In this document: positions 41,984 to 50,393 of the stretch, one piece after another | Layout of the letters: each line of letters begins with the position of its first letter | Numbering within the stretch: position 1 is the first letter of the stretch | NCBI RefSeq assembly: GCF_001422405.1 | Contig: NZ_LMMV01000001.1 | Coordinates: 559,275 to 623,274, forward strand | Direction: 5' to 3' | DNA from: Pseudorhodoferax sp. Leaf267 | GTDB lineage: Bacteria > Pseudomonadota > Gammaproteobacteria > Burkholderiales > Burkholderiaceae_C | DNA length: 64,000 nt | Made by a program: the position numbers and the translations under genes | Notes under the pieces: generated by a model | Told to the model about the DNA's origin: nothing | Database searches by the model: none | Seen by the model: only the letters and a program-made list of their open reading frames with translations

Positions 41984-42961
41984 TCACAGCTTGATGCCGG
42001 CGCTCTTCACCGTGGCGCCCAGCACGTCCACCTGGTCTTTGACGAAGCCATTGAACTCGGCCACCGTCTCGGCCTTGGCCACGATGCCCAGTTCGGTCAG
42101 CTTCTTCTGGATGTCGGGCATGGCCAGCACCTCGTTGCAGGCCGCGTGCAGCTTCGCCACGATGTCGGCCGGCAGCCTGGCCGGCGCCGAGAGCCCGAAG
42201 AAGTTCTCCAGCACCAGCTTGGGCTGCTTGAGCTCCACCACGGTCGGCACGTCCGGCATCAGCGGCGAGCGCTGGTGGCCGGTCACGGCCAGTGGCACCA
42301 GCTGGCCGCTCTTGAAGAAAGGCACGTAAGACGTGATCACGTCGATCGCCACCGGAATGGTGTTGGCGATCAGGTCGGTGGTCATGGGCGCACCGCCGCG
42401 GTAGGGCACATGCACCATGTTGAGCCCTGCCGTGCGCTTGAGCAGCTCGCCGTGGATGTGGCCGATGGAGCCCGGGCCGCCGGTGCCGTAATCGATGCGC
42501 CCGTCCTTGCGCGCCATCGCTTCGAACTCGGCATAGCTCTTGATGCCCGACGGCTTGCTGGCCATGATGACCAGCGGCGCGGCGCCCAGGTAGGCGATGT
42601 GCGTGAAGCCGGCCAGCGGGTCGTAGGGCTGTTTGTCCAGCGTGAACGGCCCCAACGCGATCGGCGTGGTGTTCGACAGCATCAGCGTGTAGCCGTCCGG
42701 CGCTGCGGCCGCCACCTGCGCCCCGCCGATGGTGCCGCCCGCGCCGGGCTTGTTGTCCACTACCACGGGCTGGCCCAGCTTCTTGGCCAGCTGCTCGGCC
42801 ATGATGCGCGCCAGCACGTCGCTGGAGCCGCCCGGAGGAAACGTCACGACGATCTTGACGGCCTTGTCGGGCCACTGGGCCCAGGCCGGAAGGGCTGCAC
42901 CGGCGACGCCGGCGGCCAGCAGTTGCAGCGCGCCGCGCCGCGTGGAATGGAAGTTGCGCAT
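41984..42961 (-). CDS. Bug/TctC-family tripartite tricarboxylate receptor
   Basis: A 325-residue periplasmic receptor, the third in this window. Signal peptide RNFHSTRRGALQLLAAGVAG has a twin arginine and ends near AWAQ. Core marks are KAVKIVVTFPPGGSSD, VVDNKPGAGGTIGGAQVA, and HVPYRGGAPMTTDLIANTI. It lies 113 bp downstream of a LysR gene on the same strand, which may regulate it. It converges with the hydrolase operon. Ligand unknown. Confidence 0.9.
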   Translation of the reverse strand: MRNFHSTRRGALQLLAAGVAGAALPAWAQWPDKAVKIVVTFPPGGSSDVLARIMAEQLAKKLGQPVVVDNKPGAGGTIGGAQVAAAAPDGYTLMLSNTTPIALGPFTLDKQPYDPLAGFTHIAYLGAAPLVIMASKPSGIKSYAEFEAMARKDGRIDYGTGGPGSIGHIHGELLKRTAGLNMVHVPYRGGAPMTTDLIANTIPVAIDVITSYVPFFKSGQLVPLAVTGHQRSPLMPDVPTVVELKQPKLVLENFFGLSAPARLPADIVAKLHAACNEVLAMPDIQKKLTELGIVAKAETVAEFNGFVKDQVDVLGATVKSAGIKL

Positions 42962-43074
42962 GGCATCTCTCGGGTGGTGGAGTGCCCAGGCTTAGCAGGA
43001 AGCAGGCCACGGCCCAGGCACGCTTTGCGTGCGTGGACGCCGCCATCGCGGCTGTGGCGTGGCGCCACCCGGCC

Positions 43075-43998
43075 TCAGAGCGCGTCCCAGTACGGCGGGC
43101 TGCCAATCGTCTTCAACATGAAGTCCAGCACCGTCCGCACCTTCAGCGACCGCAGCCGGTTCTCCGGTGAGACCAGGTGGATCTCGGCGGGCTGCACATC
43201 CACCGTGCCCATCCACTGCGGCAGCAGCCGGACCAGCTTCCTGCCGCGGAAACTCTCGCGCTCGAAGATCCACGTCGGGAACAGCACGATGCCGCGGCCC
43301 GCCAGCGCAGCGGCCACCAGGACCTCGGCGTTGTTGCTGCGCAGCGGCCCTTCTGCACGCACGATCAGCGGCGCATCGTCCTTGGTGCGCCGAAAGAACC
43401 ACCGCTGCGCACCCGACTGGCCCTTGTAGACCAGGCAACTGTGCCGTTCCAGATCCTGCGGCGTCGCAGGCGTGCCGTGCTGGCGCAGATAGGCCGGGCT
43501 GGCGCACAGCACGGTGTTCTGATCGCCGACCTTTCTGGCAATCAGGCCCGAGTCCGGCAGGGTGCCGATGCGCACCGTGATGTCCACACCCTCCTGCACC
43601 GGATCGATGAACGCATCTGTCAGCGTCAGCTCGGCCGTGAGCTCCGGGTACGCAGCCTGCAGCTTGTGGATGATCTGCGCCACGTGCAGCCGGCCCAGCG
43701 CCACCGGGGCGTTGATGCGGATCAGGCCCCGGACCGCCGAGTCCTTGCCGGCCGCCTGCTCGGTGGCCAGGTCCAGCGCGTCCAGCGCCTCCCTGACCTG
43801 CGCCACGTAGCGCGCGCCGGTCTCGGTGAGGCGTACCGAGCGCGTGTTGCGGTACAGCAGCTGCTGGCCCAACTCGCGCTCCAGCGCCGAGATGAAGCGA
43901 GAGACCGACGAGGCCGGCACCTGGAAGTGCCGGGCCGTGGCGGCGAAGCTGCCGGTCGCGGCCACCATGGCGAAGTACCTCAGGGCGTTCAGTTGCAT
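43075..43998 (-). CDS. LysR-type transcriptional regulator
   Basis: A 307-residue LysR protein of the CrgA/DsdC-like group: MQLNALRYFAMVAATGSFAATARHFQVPASSVSRFISALERELG winged helix (first 45 residues), then the effector domain with GLIRINAPVALGRLHVAQII. It is divergent from the MFS gene at 44250 across a 251-bp gap and lies upstream of a Bug gene. Either could be its target. A longer in-frame start at 44031 lacks homology. Confidence 0.92.
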   Translation of the reverse strand: MQLNALRYFAMVAATGSFAATARHFQVPASSVSRFISALERELGQQLLYRNTRSVRLTETGARYVAQVREALDALDLATEQAAGKDSAVRGLIRINAPVALGRLHVAQIIHKLQAAYPELTAELTLTDAFIDPVQEGVDITVRIGTLPDSGLIARKVGDQNTVLCASPAYLRQHGTPATPQDLERHSCLVYKGQSGAQRWFFRRTKDDAPLIVRAEGPLRSNNAEVLVAAALAGRGIVLFPTWIFERESFRGRKLVRLLPQWMGTVDVQPAEIHLVSPENRLRSLKVRTVLDFMLKTIGSPPYWDAL

Positions 43999-44249
43999 GT
44001 GGGTCTCGTGTGGGGGGCAGGCCGGTGGCACGTTTCACGGCTGCATTGATGTTATTTGAACAATTGAAATTTGCGATCCGGGGTGATTGAAGGCAAAGCA
44101 GCATCAATCTAGGATCCGTGGCCCGGCTTCCCGCAAGCCATTGCCCTTTTGGCCGCGCCACGGACACCCTTCAGATGAACCCGCTCCTTCACCACTGCCT
44201 GCATCACCGCCACCTTGCGACCACGCGCCTTTCCGGGCGGGCCTGAGCG
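43999..44249. other. Divergent intergenic region, LysR/MFS
   Basis: The stretch at 44050-44100 is AT-rich compared with its surroundings and contains an ATTTGAACAATTGAAAT near-dyad around a CAATTG centre. This is a likely LysR binding and promoter area. I see no gene or RNA in the rest. Confidence 0.4.
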
Positions 44250-45473
44250 GTGGCTGAATCCGCCGGGCTGGCATTGCCCGCAGGCGCATCCACTGCGCCT
44301 GCCGTTTCCCCCGCCACCGCTGCATCAGGCGGCCAAGCCTCCATCGTGGTTCTGGCCATTGCCGCCTTCGTCATCGTCACCACGGAATTCCTGATGGTGG
44401 GCCTGCTGCCCGCACTGGCCCGCGACCTGTCGGTCTCGGTGTCCGCGGCGGGGCAGGTGGTCACGCTGTTCGCGGTGGTAGTGATGCTGTTCGGGCCGGT
44501 GCTCACCGCCTGGCTCGCGCACCGCGAGCGCAAGCGGCTGTTCCTCGGCGTGCTGCTGCTGTTCGCAGCCTCCAATGCCCTGGCCGCGATGGCGCCCAAC
44601 CTGTGGACGCTGGCCATCGCGCGCGTCGTGCCGGCATTGGCGCTGCCGGTGTTCTGGGGAACGGCCAGCGAGACGGCTGCGCAACTGGCGGGCCCCGAGC
44701 GCGCCGGCCGCGCCGTCGCGCTGGTCTACCTCGGCATCTCGGGCGCCATGCTGTTCGGCATTCCGCTGGGCACCGTGGCCGGCGACGCGATCGGCTGGCG
44801 CGGCGCCTTCTGGGTGCTGGCCGCGCTCTCTCTGCTGGTGGCGGTGCTGCTGCAGGTCGTCATGCCGCAGATGGCGACAGGCCAGCGCGTGCGCCTGGCC
44901 GAGCAGGCGCGCATCCTCAAGGACCGCTTCTTCGTCGGCAACGTGCTGCTGTCGGTGGCCGTGTTCACGGCCATGTTCACGGGCTACACCTACCTGGCCG
45001 AGGTGCTGGAAAGCGTGGCGCTGGTGCCCTCGGCCCTGGTCGGCTGGTGGCTCATGGGCTTCGGCGCCGTGGGCCTGGCCGGCAACTGGCTGGGCGGGCG
45101 CTGGGTGGACCGCAGGCCCTTGCTGACCACGGCCGTCTTCAGCGCGCTGCTGGCCATCGGCATGGCGGCCAGCATGGCGCTGGCATCGCACCACACGGGC
45201 CTGGTCATCGCCCTGGCCGTCTGGGGCATTGCCAACACGGCCCTGTATCCCGTCTGCCAGATCCGCGTGATGAAGGCGGCGCCGCAGGCGCAGGCGCTGG
45301 CGGGGACGATCAATGTGTCGGCGGCCAATGGCGGGATCGCGCTGGGCGCCGTGATGGGCGGGGCGAGCATCCCGCTGTGGGGCGTGGCGAGCGTGGGGTG
45401 GGTGGGGGCGGCGGTGGCCTTGGGGGCGGCGGTGCTGGTGGTGCCGTTGGTGGGGCGGCTCAGGGGGCAGTGA
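44250..45473 (+). CDS. MFS transporter, DHA1-type efflux permease
   Basis: A 407-residue protein with about twelve membrane helices. FVIVTTEFLMVGLLPALARDLSVS in helix 1, the loop 2-3 motif HRERKRLFLG, and IARVVPALALPVFW match the arabinose-efflux/AraJ-like DHA1 group of drug or sugar exporters. The start is GTG at 44250, with no convincing ribosome binding site, so the true start could lie slightly downstream. Divergent from a LysR gene, which likely controls it. Confidence 0.85.
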   Translation: MAESAGLALPAGASTAPAVSPATAASGGQASIVVLAIAAFVIVTTEFLMVGLLPALARDLSVSVSAAGQVVTLFAVVVMLFGPVLTAWLAHRERKRLFLGVLLLFAASNALAAMAPNLWTLAIARVVPALALPVFWGTASETAAQLAGPERAGRAVALVYLGISGAMLFGIPLGTVAGDAIGWRGAFWVLAALSLLVAVLLQVVMPQMATGQRVRLAEQARILKDRFFVGNVLLSVAVFTAMFTGYTYLAEVLESVALVPSALVGWWLMGFGAVGLAGNWLGGRWVDRRPLLTTAVFSALLAIGMAASMALASHHTGLVIALAVWGIANTALYPVCQIRVMKAAPQAQALAGTINVSAANGGIALGAVMGGASIPLWGVASVGWVGAAVALGAAVLVVPLVGRLRGQ

Positions 45474-45489
45474 AGAGCGGCCGAGCGGT

Positions 45490-45604
45490 GTGACCTCGGC
45501 GATTAAGCGTTTTCGTGCTTGGCGGCTGCTGGAGCACCAGCTTATGGGGCGACTTCACATATCGGCTACCGACGTCTGGGCAATAGGCAAGACCTGACCC
45601 CAAG
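45490..45604. repeat. Degenerate direct repeat, copy 1
   Basis: This segment aligns to 45800-45912: GTGACCTCGG against GTGGCCTCGG, then AAGCG, GCTGCTGG/GGTGCTGG, the shared CTTATGGGGCG block, CTGGGCAA, and AGACCTGACCCC against AGACCTGCCCC. Its last part (45579-45601) reappears inverted at 47950-47972 with 22 of 23 matches. The surrounding 45474-45945 holds no gene I can support. Confidence 0.75.
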
Positions 45605-45799
45605 CCCGTTGAACGTTTCCGAGCCACAGCCGGGCCAAGCGGCGTGGCTCAACGCCGGATTTCTCTCCCACGCTACTCAGATCGAAGCCGTTATCACTGC
45701 GATAGCTTCGGAAATCTGACGAACTTGAAGTAAACGAACAGTACCGAGTCCTGGTCCACCGATTTCGCTTGTGCATCGGCTCGGGGCTCGGTGAAAAGC

Positions 45800-45912
45800 G
45801 TGGCCTCGGAGACGAAGCGGTTTGAGCGTTTGGTGGGTGCTGGCGTAGCGCCTTATGGGGCGCCTGTAGCTCAACTGTCGATGGCTGGGCAACAGACGAG
45901 ACCTGCCCCAAC
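45800..45912. repeat. Degenerate direct repeat, copy 2
   Basis: Second copy of the element at 45490-45604, sharing the CTTATGGGGCG centre and the AGACCTGCCCC end. It abuts the AT-rich gene block that starts near 45920. Confidence 0.7.
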
Positions 45913-45945
45913 ACTGCATCGGGAACGAAGTTGTTCAGCTCTTCT

Positions 45946-46362
45946 CTAAGAGCCTAAGCGCTTCCCGAGAAAGGCGCCGACAAACGCCAAAAATAGAGCG
46001 ACTGCAAAATACAATGGTTCTTCTGCCAGCTTGAAGAAAAACAGCGCCGCTGCAAAGTGGGCGACAAATCCCGCTGCCTCATCGACAAACATTGCAGAAA
46101 ATCCGGCATAGCCGCGCATATTCCTATCGCCGGTAAATTTTGCAATACCGGCTCCTACTAGAATTATTAAAAAGCAGCCAATACCAACAAAAATCGCAGG
46201 CGTCATGTCGGCGCCACTTTTGAATATCGCCGCAATTGTTCCTTGCAGTTTCCCACCCGCGAGAGCGTCTATGTGCGCCGCTGTTTTGAGTCCACCCCAA
46301 AGTAGAAATGGTGTCATAAGTCTTAAAATTGCGTGGATCAGTGCTGTTTGATTATTTGTCAT
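45946..46362 (-). CDS. Small membrane protein of unknown function, AT-rich gene
   Basis: A 138-residue protein with about four hydrophobic helices (near 10-25, 53-75, 88-108 and 115-133) and polar loops. The sequence uses A/T-ending codons much more than the chromosome around it, which suggests recent transfer. The ATG at 46362 follows an AT-rich upstream stretch. I do not recognise a family. It lies next to the degenerate repeats and may be a cargo gene. Confidence 0.6.
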   Translation of the reverse strand: MTNNQTALIHAILRLMTPFLLWGGLKTAAHIDALAGGKLQGTIAAIFKSGADMTPAIFVGIGCFLIILVGAGIAKFTGDRNMRGYAGFSAMFVDEAAGFVAHFAAALFFFKLAEEPLYFAVALFLAFVGAFLGKRLGS

Positions 46363-46948
46363 AGTGTGCTGTTGCGATTTTAGTGTGTGCTCTAAGCTAA
46401 TCTCTTGTTACGCGAAATAGATCACAGAGAAATTGATGAAGATTTTATCTCGCGATGCGGGCGGAGTTTTTCTTCATGTGGGGATGTATTCTATTCTTGA
46501 CTAACTGTCTGGTTCGCTCCTGAGCTGCTGGCGCTGAAGCTCATCGAATGAAGTCGGTAAATTTCATTTTTCCGATTTTGATCTTTAAATTGTAAGTTGC
46601 GCAACAGATTTATTTTCCTTGTAAAGTGGCGGTAGGGCCAGGTTTTGACTGTTTTAAATATCGCCGCCGTTGGTGAAGCTAACCCTGAAATCCGTCGCAA
46701 CAAGTAGCCCCTGAAGCTGGGCGCACTTGTCTTGCACGATTGGATGCTAGATTAAGCACCGGTTTCTTCGTGATTCGGCAAGCAGAGCCGCTTTTTGGGT
46801 GAGAACAACTAGTTAATGTCCAAGCCTCTGAGCAAGGTGGATGACGCAGCAGGGCTGCATTTTTTTGATAGTGGTGGATCACCATCGAAATGTCGGCCGG
46901 ATTTTTCTGAATTGAGGGGTTGAAGCAGACTAATGAGCCTTGCCAATT
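46363..46948. other. AT-rich stretch without a supported gene
   Basis: About 590 bp of low-GC DNA between two minus-strand genes. Two short minus-strand open frames (70 codons at 46491-46703 and 68 codons at 46679-46885) have no recognisable motif or good ribosome binding site. It may hold decayed mobile DNA or the regulatory region of the small membrane protein gene. Confidence 0.5.
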
Positions 46949-47902
46949 TCAGCTGCGATAGGTACTTGCCGATGGTTTTATAGTGACGCCTTGATATCCA
47001 CAGTTTTCCATAAATATCTTAGTACTTAAAAGAGTGACGGCACGATTTGCGTTTGGTCCAATTCTGATTTCGACGATGGGCAACTTTTCTTTGCCTTCCT
47101 CGGTTGCATTGTTCGAACGTCTCAGATCCGCGGTGTTGACATATGGAATTATTGAGTTTCCTCCTACGCGATGCTTTATACCTTCAAAGTGGTGGAGATG
47201 GCTTGCGACAGCAACCAGTCGAATTTCCTGCTCTGCCGAAAACTCCTCTCCTTTGAATATTATGAATTCCCCTGCTAGCGCGTTTGCAAGGGCTTCGGCC
47301 CAATCGTCCTCATCGATCTGATATTTAAAAAATATATCTTTACGAAATTCAATTGAAAATTTTGCTATGACTCGAAGTAATTTGAGTTTTTTGACTGAGT
47401 CGTTGTAGATAACTTTCTGTGGAGCCATGATCGGCATAGCAGTAAAAGTCTTTCGTCCAATTCCTTCTAGATTGAAAACAATTGCTGCAGCATCGGGGCC
47501 ATTTCCATACCCTCTCCATTGTTCGAGACTATCTGGCAGATCGGTAAAGGAGCAGACAAAATATGTTTCTTTAGCTGGCTTTTTTAACTTTTCAATTACC
47601 GAGCGAAGTACATTTTCGAAATTTTTATAGCGCGGCCGAGATTTAATATTCAATAGTAGATCAATAGCCAATTTGCTGCCGTTTAAGTACTCGTCTGAAT
47701 CGTTAAGAAATCTCGAGTCAGAAAGCCAGAAGCCACCTGACTCAACTATTCCAGCTAGGCCTTTCAAGTTGGTGTAGTGCACTAGTTGAGAGCCCCTGTA
47801 TTCAAAGCTATCCCAATCGCCTCCTTTAAAACGATAAGATGCGTCAAACTGTGCACGAATAAATCCAAACTGGCAATCTTTTATATCGAACGGTTTGCTC
47901 AT
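46949..47902 (-). CDS. DUF2971 protein, probable horizontally acquired gene
   Basis: A 317-residue soluble protein of the DUF2971 type. Landmarks in order are LVHYTNLKGLAGIVESGGFWLSD near residue 40, FLNDSDEYLNG, YFVCSFTDLPDSLEQWRGYGNG near 114-135, a central FSAEQEIRLVA segment, and a final strand-rich part ending TIKPSASTY. The pattern of His, then Tyr/Ser, then Glu segments recalls ADP-ribosyltransferase-like folds, but I cannot prove that. Codon usage is AT-rich and unlike the chromosome. DUF2971 genes are often seen alone in variable or defence-rich regions. Function unknown. Confidence 0.75.
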   Translation of the reverse strand: MSKPFDIKDCQFGFIRAQFDASYRFKGGDWDSFEYRGSQLVHYTNLKGLAGIVESGGFWLSDSRFLNDSDEYLNGSKLAIDLLLNIKSRPRYKNFENVLRSVIEKLKKPAKETYFVCSFTDLPDSLEQWRGYGNGPDAAAIVFNLEGIGRKTFTAMPIMAPQKVIYNDSVKKLKLLRVIAKFSIEFRKDIFFKYQIDEDDWAEALANALAGEFIIFKGEEFSAEQEIRLVAVASHLHHFEGIKHRVGGNSIIPYVNTADLRRSNNATEEGKEKLPIVEIRIGPNANRAVTLLSTKIFMENCGYQGVTIKPSASTYRS

Positions 47903-47949
47903 CTTTTTAAATTATTTAAGTGGCGGTGGTGTGAACGCTCGTGTGAATC

Positions 47950-47972
47950 GGGGTCAGGTCTTGCCTTTTGCC
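47950..47972 (+). repeat. 23-bp inverted copy of the repeat at 45579-45601
   Basis: Begins GGGGTCAGGTCTTGCC and is the reverse complement of 45579-45601 with one mismatch. Together the two sites bracket the AT-rich block with the small membrane protein and DUF2971 genes. AGACCTGACCCC-type sequences are known near REP-associated transposases elsewhere, but no transposase is present here. Confidence 0.75.
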
Positions 47973-47999
47973 TTCTCTTGAGTGGCTGTAGTCGGCCAT

Positions 48000-48467
48000 T
48001 CAGCACCCCGACCGTTGAAATTGCTGTCGATCAAACAGCAACCGCTCTTCCGCGCGGCTGCGGTCTACTTTCGAAACCTGCCCTTGCTCCCGTTCCAGCA
48101 AAGGCAAGCTGGCATCCAGCCTTTCACAGGCAACCCGTGCGTTCGGATCAAGCCTCGCCCTGCGGTGTCGCAGCGCTCGTTGCGCCGCACTTTCTCCGAA
48201 CACCGGCCGCAGTGCATCGGCCATCAATTCGTTATTGCGTTCCTTCCGCACATCGGCCCCCGTCCGGTCTTTGCCCGACGACTTGCTCAATCCGCGCGTC
48301 GGCTCCACGTCCACGCGCCGAGCGCCCAGGCAGGGCGCATTCGAGTAGCTGACCTCGCCGTTGACTTCGCACCGATACACGTCGCGGCTCGGCGCGGGTA
48401 GACGCTGGCCCAGCGCCAACTGGCAGGTGGCGGCCAGTGTGGTAAGCAGCAGTGGCCGGCACAGCAT
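48000..48467 (-). CDS. Exported DUF4124-like protein
   Basis: A 155-residue protein with a signal peptide (LCRPLLLTTLAATCQLALGQ) and, at about 27-50, DVYRCEVNGEVSYSNAPCLG, the short DUF4124 motif with its two cysteines. The rest is charged and helical. Proteins of this type are common, poorly understood periplasmic proteins. Upstream in-frame starts overlap the nuclease gene. I chose the ATG at 48467, 20 bp after the nuclease stop and with the signal sequence directly behind it. Confidence 0.7.
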   Translation of the reverse strand: MLCRPLLLTTLAATCQLALGQRLPAPSRDVYRCEVNGEVSYSNAPCLGARRVDVEPTRGLSKSSGKDRTGADVRKERNNELMADALRPVFGESAAQRALRHRRARLDPNARVACERLDASLPLLEREQGQVSKVDRSRAEERLLFDRQQFQRSGC

Positions 48468-48487
48468 GTTCAGCAGCGGACGAGCAG

Positions 48488-49411
48488 TCACGGTGCGGCG
48501 ATCTCCCGTGTGCCACGGCAGCCCTGGGAGTAGCCGGAGCATCCCCAGAACGTCTTGCCGGCCGCTGAGCCCTTGCGCGCCGTACGCCGCACCATGGGGC
48601 GGTCGCAACGCGGGCAAGCTGGTGCCGCGTCAGTGCCTGCGGATGTGCCACGCGCCGTGTGTTGCCTTGCGTCAGTCGCAGGGCGCGGGGTGCCAGTCTC
48701 AGCGCGGGGCGCAGCACTGGCGCCCGGCCTGCCAGCCCCAGCCGTCCTCGCAGCCCGCAGCAAGGCAGCCAGCGCCGGCCCATCGACCAGCTCGACATTG
48801 CGCCCCGCCGCAAAAGCCTCGGCCTCCTTGGTGAACCGCCCGGACGTCACCACGAAGCCGCCCGTCGCCGCTCCGGCCGCCATCACGCCATACAGCTCCC
48901 GCACCGTGGTCACGCCCACCTTGAACGCCTTCCACTGCTTGCACTGCACGAAGAACTTCTCGCTGCCTTTGGTCAGCACCAGGTCCACGCCGCCATCTGC
49001 GCCGCCACCGCCCGTCTCGCGCACCCCGTAGCCGCGGCGCTTGAAGCCTTCACCGACCAGCATCTCGAACTCCTGCCACGACATGCCCTGCAGTGCGTCC
49101 GCGCCGGTGGCTTGCGACGCTTGGTCGAACAGCGCCCGGCGCTTGCGTCGGCGCAAGAAGGACGCGAGGGCGCCCATGAGGCAGATGAAGGGAATGAGGT
49201 ACTGGCCGCCGTTGGCGAAGCCCTGCCACAGCATCGAGGGCAAGGCCTCGCTGATTTGTCTGCCGGTTTGCACCACAGGCAGTGGCCGCGTTGCCACGCC
49301 GTGGAGCAGCCAGTAGGAGAGTCCCGCCAGACCCACGCCGGCCCACCAGGGCAGCAACGCAACGAGGTCCATCAGATCGTCTGCGGTACTGGATTTACGC
49401 CGCCGCCCCAT
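48488..49411 (-). CDS. Membrane-anchored Mrr-type restriction endonuclease with zinc ribbon
   Basis: A 307-residue protein. Two hydrophobic helices lie near 16-38 and 70-88. The Mrr-type PD-(D/E)xK nuclease domain follows (about 110-220): MSWQEFEMLVGEGFKRRGYGV, the aspartate in GGVDLVL (143), and the Q156-C-K158 active-site motif. A C4 topoisomerase-type zinc ribbon starts at about 266 (CPRCDRPMV ... FWGCSGYSQGC). This layout is known in many proteobacteria and is annotated as restriction endonuclease; its DNA target is unknown. The start could also be at 49456. The downstream DUF4124-like gene is probably in the same transcript. Confidence 0.85.
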   Translation of the reverse strand: MGRRRKSSTADDLMDLVALLPWWAGVGLAGLSYWLLHGVATRPLPVVQTGRQISEALPSMLWQGFANGGQYLIPFICLMGALASFLRRRKRRALFDQASQATGADALQGMSWQEFEMLVGEGFKRRGYGVRETGGGGADGGVDLVLTKGSEKFFVQCKQWKAFKVGVTTVRELYGVMAAGAATGGFVVTSGRFTKEAEAFAAGRNVELVDGPALAALLRAARTAGAGRPGASAAPRAETGTPRPATDARQHTARGTSAGTDAAPACPRCDRPMVRRTARKGSAAGKTFWGCSGYSQGCRGTREIAAP

Positions 49412-49555
49412 GTGCCGTCCCCCTGTGCGGAATGCCGATTTAGATACGTTGTGCAACGATCTTAAGGGCGATTCGGGCGTGGTCTGGACTGGTCGGAACG
49501 AATTTCCACTGTTTGGTGGATGCTAGTTTTGACAGGGGCGTCAGTGTTGGGGCCA

Positions 49556-49595
49556 ACCTTCACCCCGACCCTCTCCCGCGCGCGGCAGAGGGAGC
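49556..49595. repeat. REP-like palindrome
   Basis: CCTTCACCCCGACC followed by CCCTCTCCCGCGCGCGGCAG and AGGGAG forms an imperfect hairpin of the same family as 6570-6665 and 38024-38170. It sits in the 273-bp gap between the nuclease and the GST gene. Nothing else is seen in that gap. Confidence 0.75.
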
Positions 49596-49727
49596 AGGCG
49601 CGTAGCCGCTGTAGCGCCGTGCGAGACGGCCCTGCTGTGGCTGCGGTAAGCAGAGGCATGCCCGCATGAACGCGGCCCGCGAGCAGGTGGCGCTTGGCGT
49701 CCTTGCGGCGCGACTGCGCCGCCGCCC

Positions 49728-50369
49728 TCAGTCCAGCATCGGCACCAGCCCGGGATCGCCCTTGGCCATCGCACGCCGATACGCCGGCCGCTCGCCAATC
49801 CGCTGCAGGTAGGCGCGGATGTGCGGATGCGGCCCCAGATCAAACGGCTGGAACGCCCGCATCGTCGTGAGCGAGAACACGCTCATGATGTCCGCCGCCG
49901 TGAATTCCTCACCTGCCAGATAAGGCACCTCGCCCAGCCGCGCCTCCAGCAGCGCCAGCACCTTGTCGAGCCTTCCCTGCACGGCCACCAGCACCGGATG
50001 CTCCGCCGCCACCTTCGTGCGCGTGACCATCATGAGCCGCCCCACCACCGGCTGCAGGTTGCCATTGGCAAAGTGAAACCAATACAGGTAGGCCGCGTAA
50101 TCCGGGTGGTCGGCCTCCAGCTTCAGCCGCCCGCCGCCGTGCTTCACGATGATGTATTCCACGATCGCGGCCGACTCGGCCAGCAGCAGGTCGCCGTCTT
50201 CCATCAGCGGTGCCGCGCCCAGCGGGTGCAGCGCCGTGAGCGACGGCGGCGAGAGCCGGGTCACAGGGTCGCGCGTGTGGTGCACCAGTTGGTAGGGCAG
50301 CGCCAGTTCCTCGCAGAGCCAGACGACGCGTTCGGATTGGGAAACCCCGAGATGGTGGATCTTGAGCAT
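49728..50369 (-). CDS. Glutathione S-transferase family protein
   Basis: A 213-residue GST. The N-terminal thioredoxin-fold domain has a SQSERVVWLCEEL helix start, the cis-proline segment GAAPLMEDGDLLLAES, and the Glu-Ser pair that binds glutathione. A helical C-terminal domain follows, with the N-cap segment EEFTAADIMSVFSL. It conjugates or reduces small electrophiles in the cytosol; substrate unknown. It is downstream of the zinc metallopeptidase gene on the same strand. Confidence 0.92.
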   Translation of the reverse strand: MLKIHHLGVSQSERVVWLCEELALPYQLVHHTRDPVTRLSPPSLTALHPLGAAPLMEDGDLLLAESAAIVEYIIVKHGGGRLKLEADHPDYAAYLYWFHFANGNLQPVVGRLMMVTRTKVAAEHPVLVAVQGRLDKVLALLEARLGEVPYLAGEEFTAADIMSVFSLTTMRAFQPFDLGPHPHIRAYLQRIGERPAYRRAMAKGDPGLVPMLD

Positions 50370-50393
50370 GTGGTGTCGACCGAAGTGCCTGGC

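Noticed and set aside
44045-44062. A possible FNR-like TTGAA...ATTGAAAT sequence before the MFS gene
   Set aside because: Too far from TTGAT-N4-ATCAA; better read as part of a LysR-type binding region.
45605-45880. Integron attC-like core sequences (GTTGAAC, GCTCAAC)
   Set aside because: The cores are not in the right order or spacing to form a paired RYYYAAC...GTTRRRY site, and no integrase gene is nearby.
46491-46885. Two short minus-strand frames of 70 and 68 codons
   Set aside because: No ribosome binding site, motif or sensible composition; treated as part of an AT-rich non-coding stretch.
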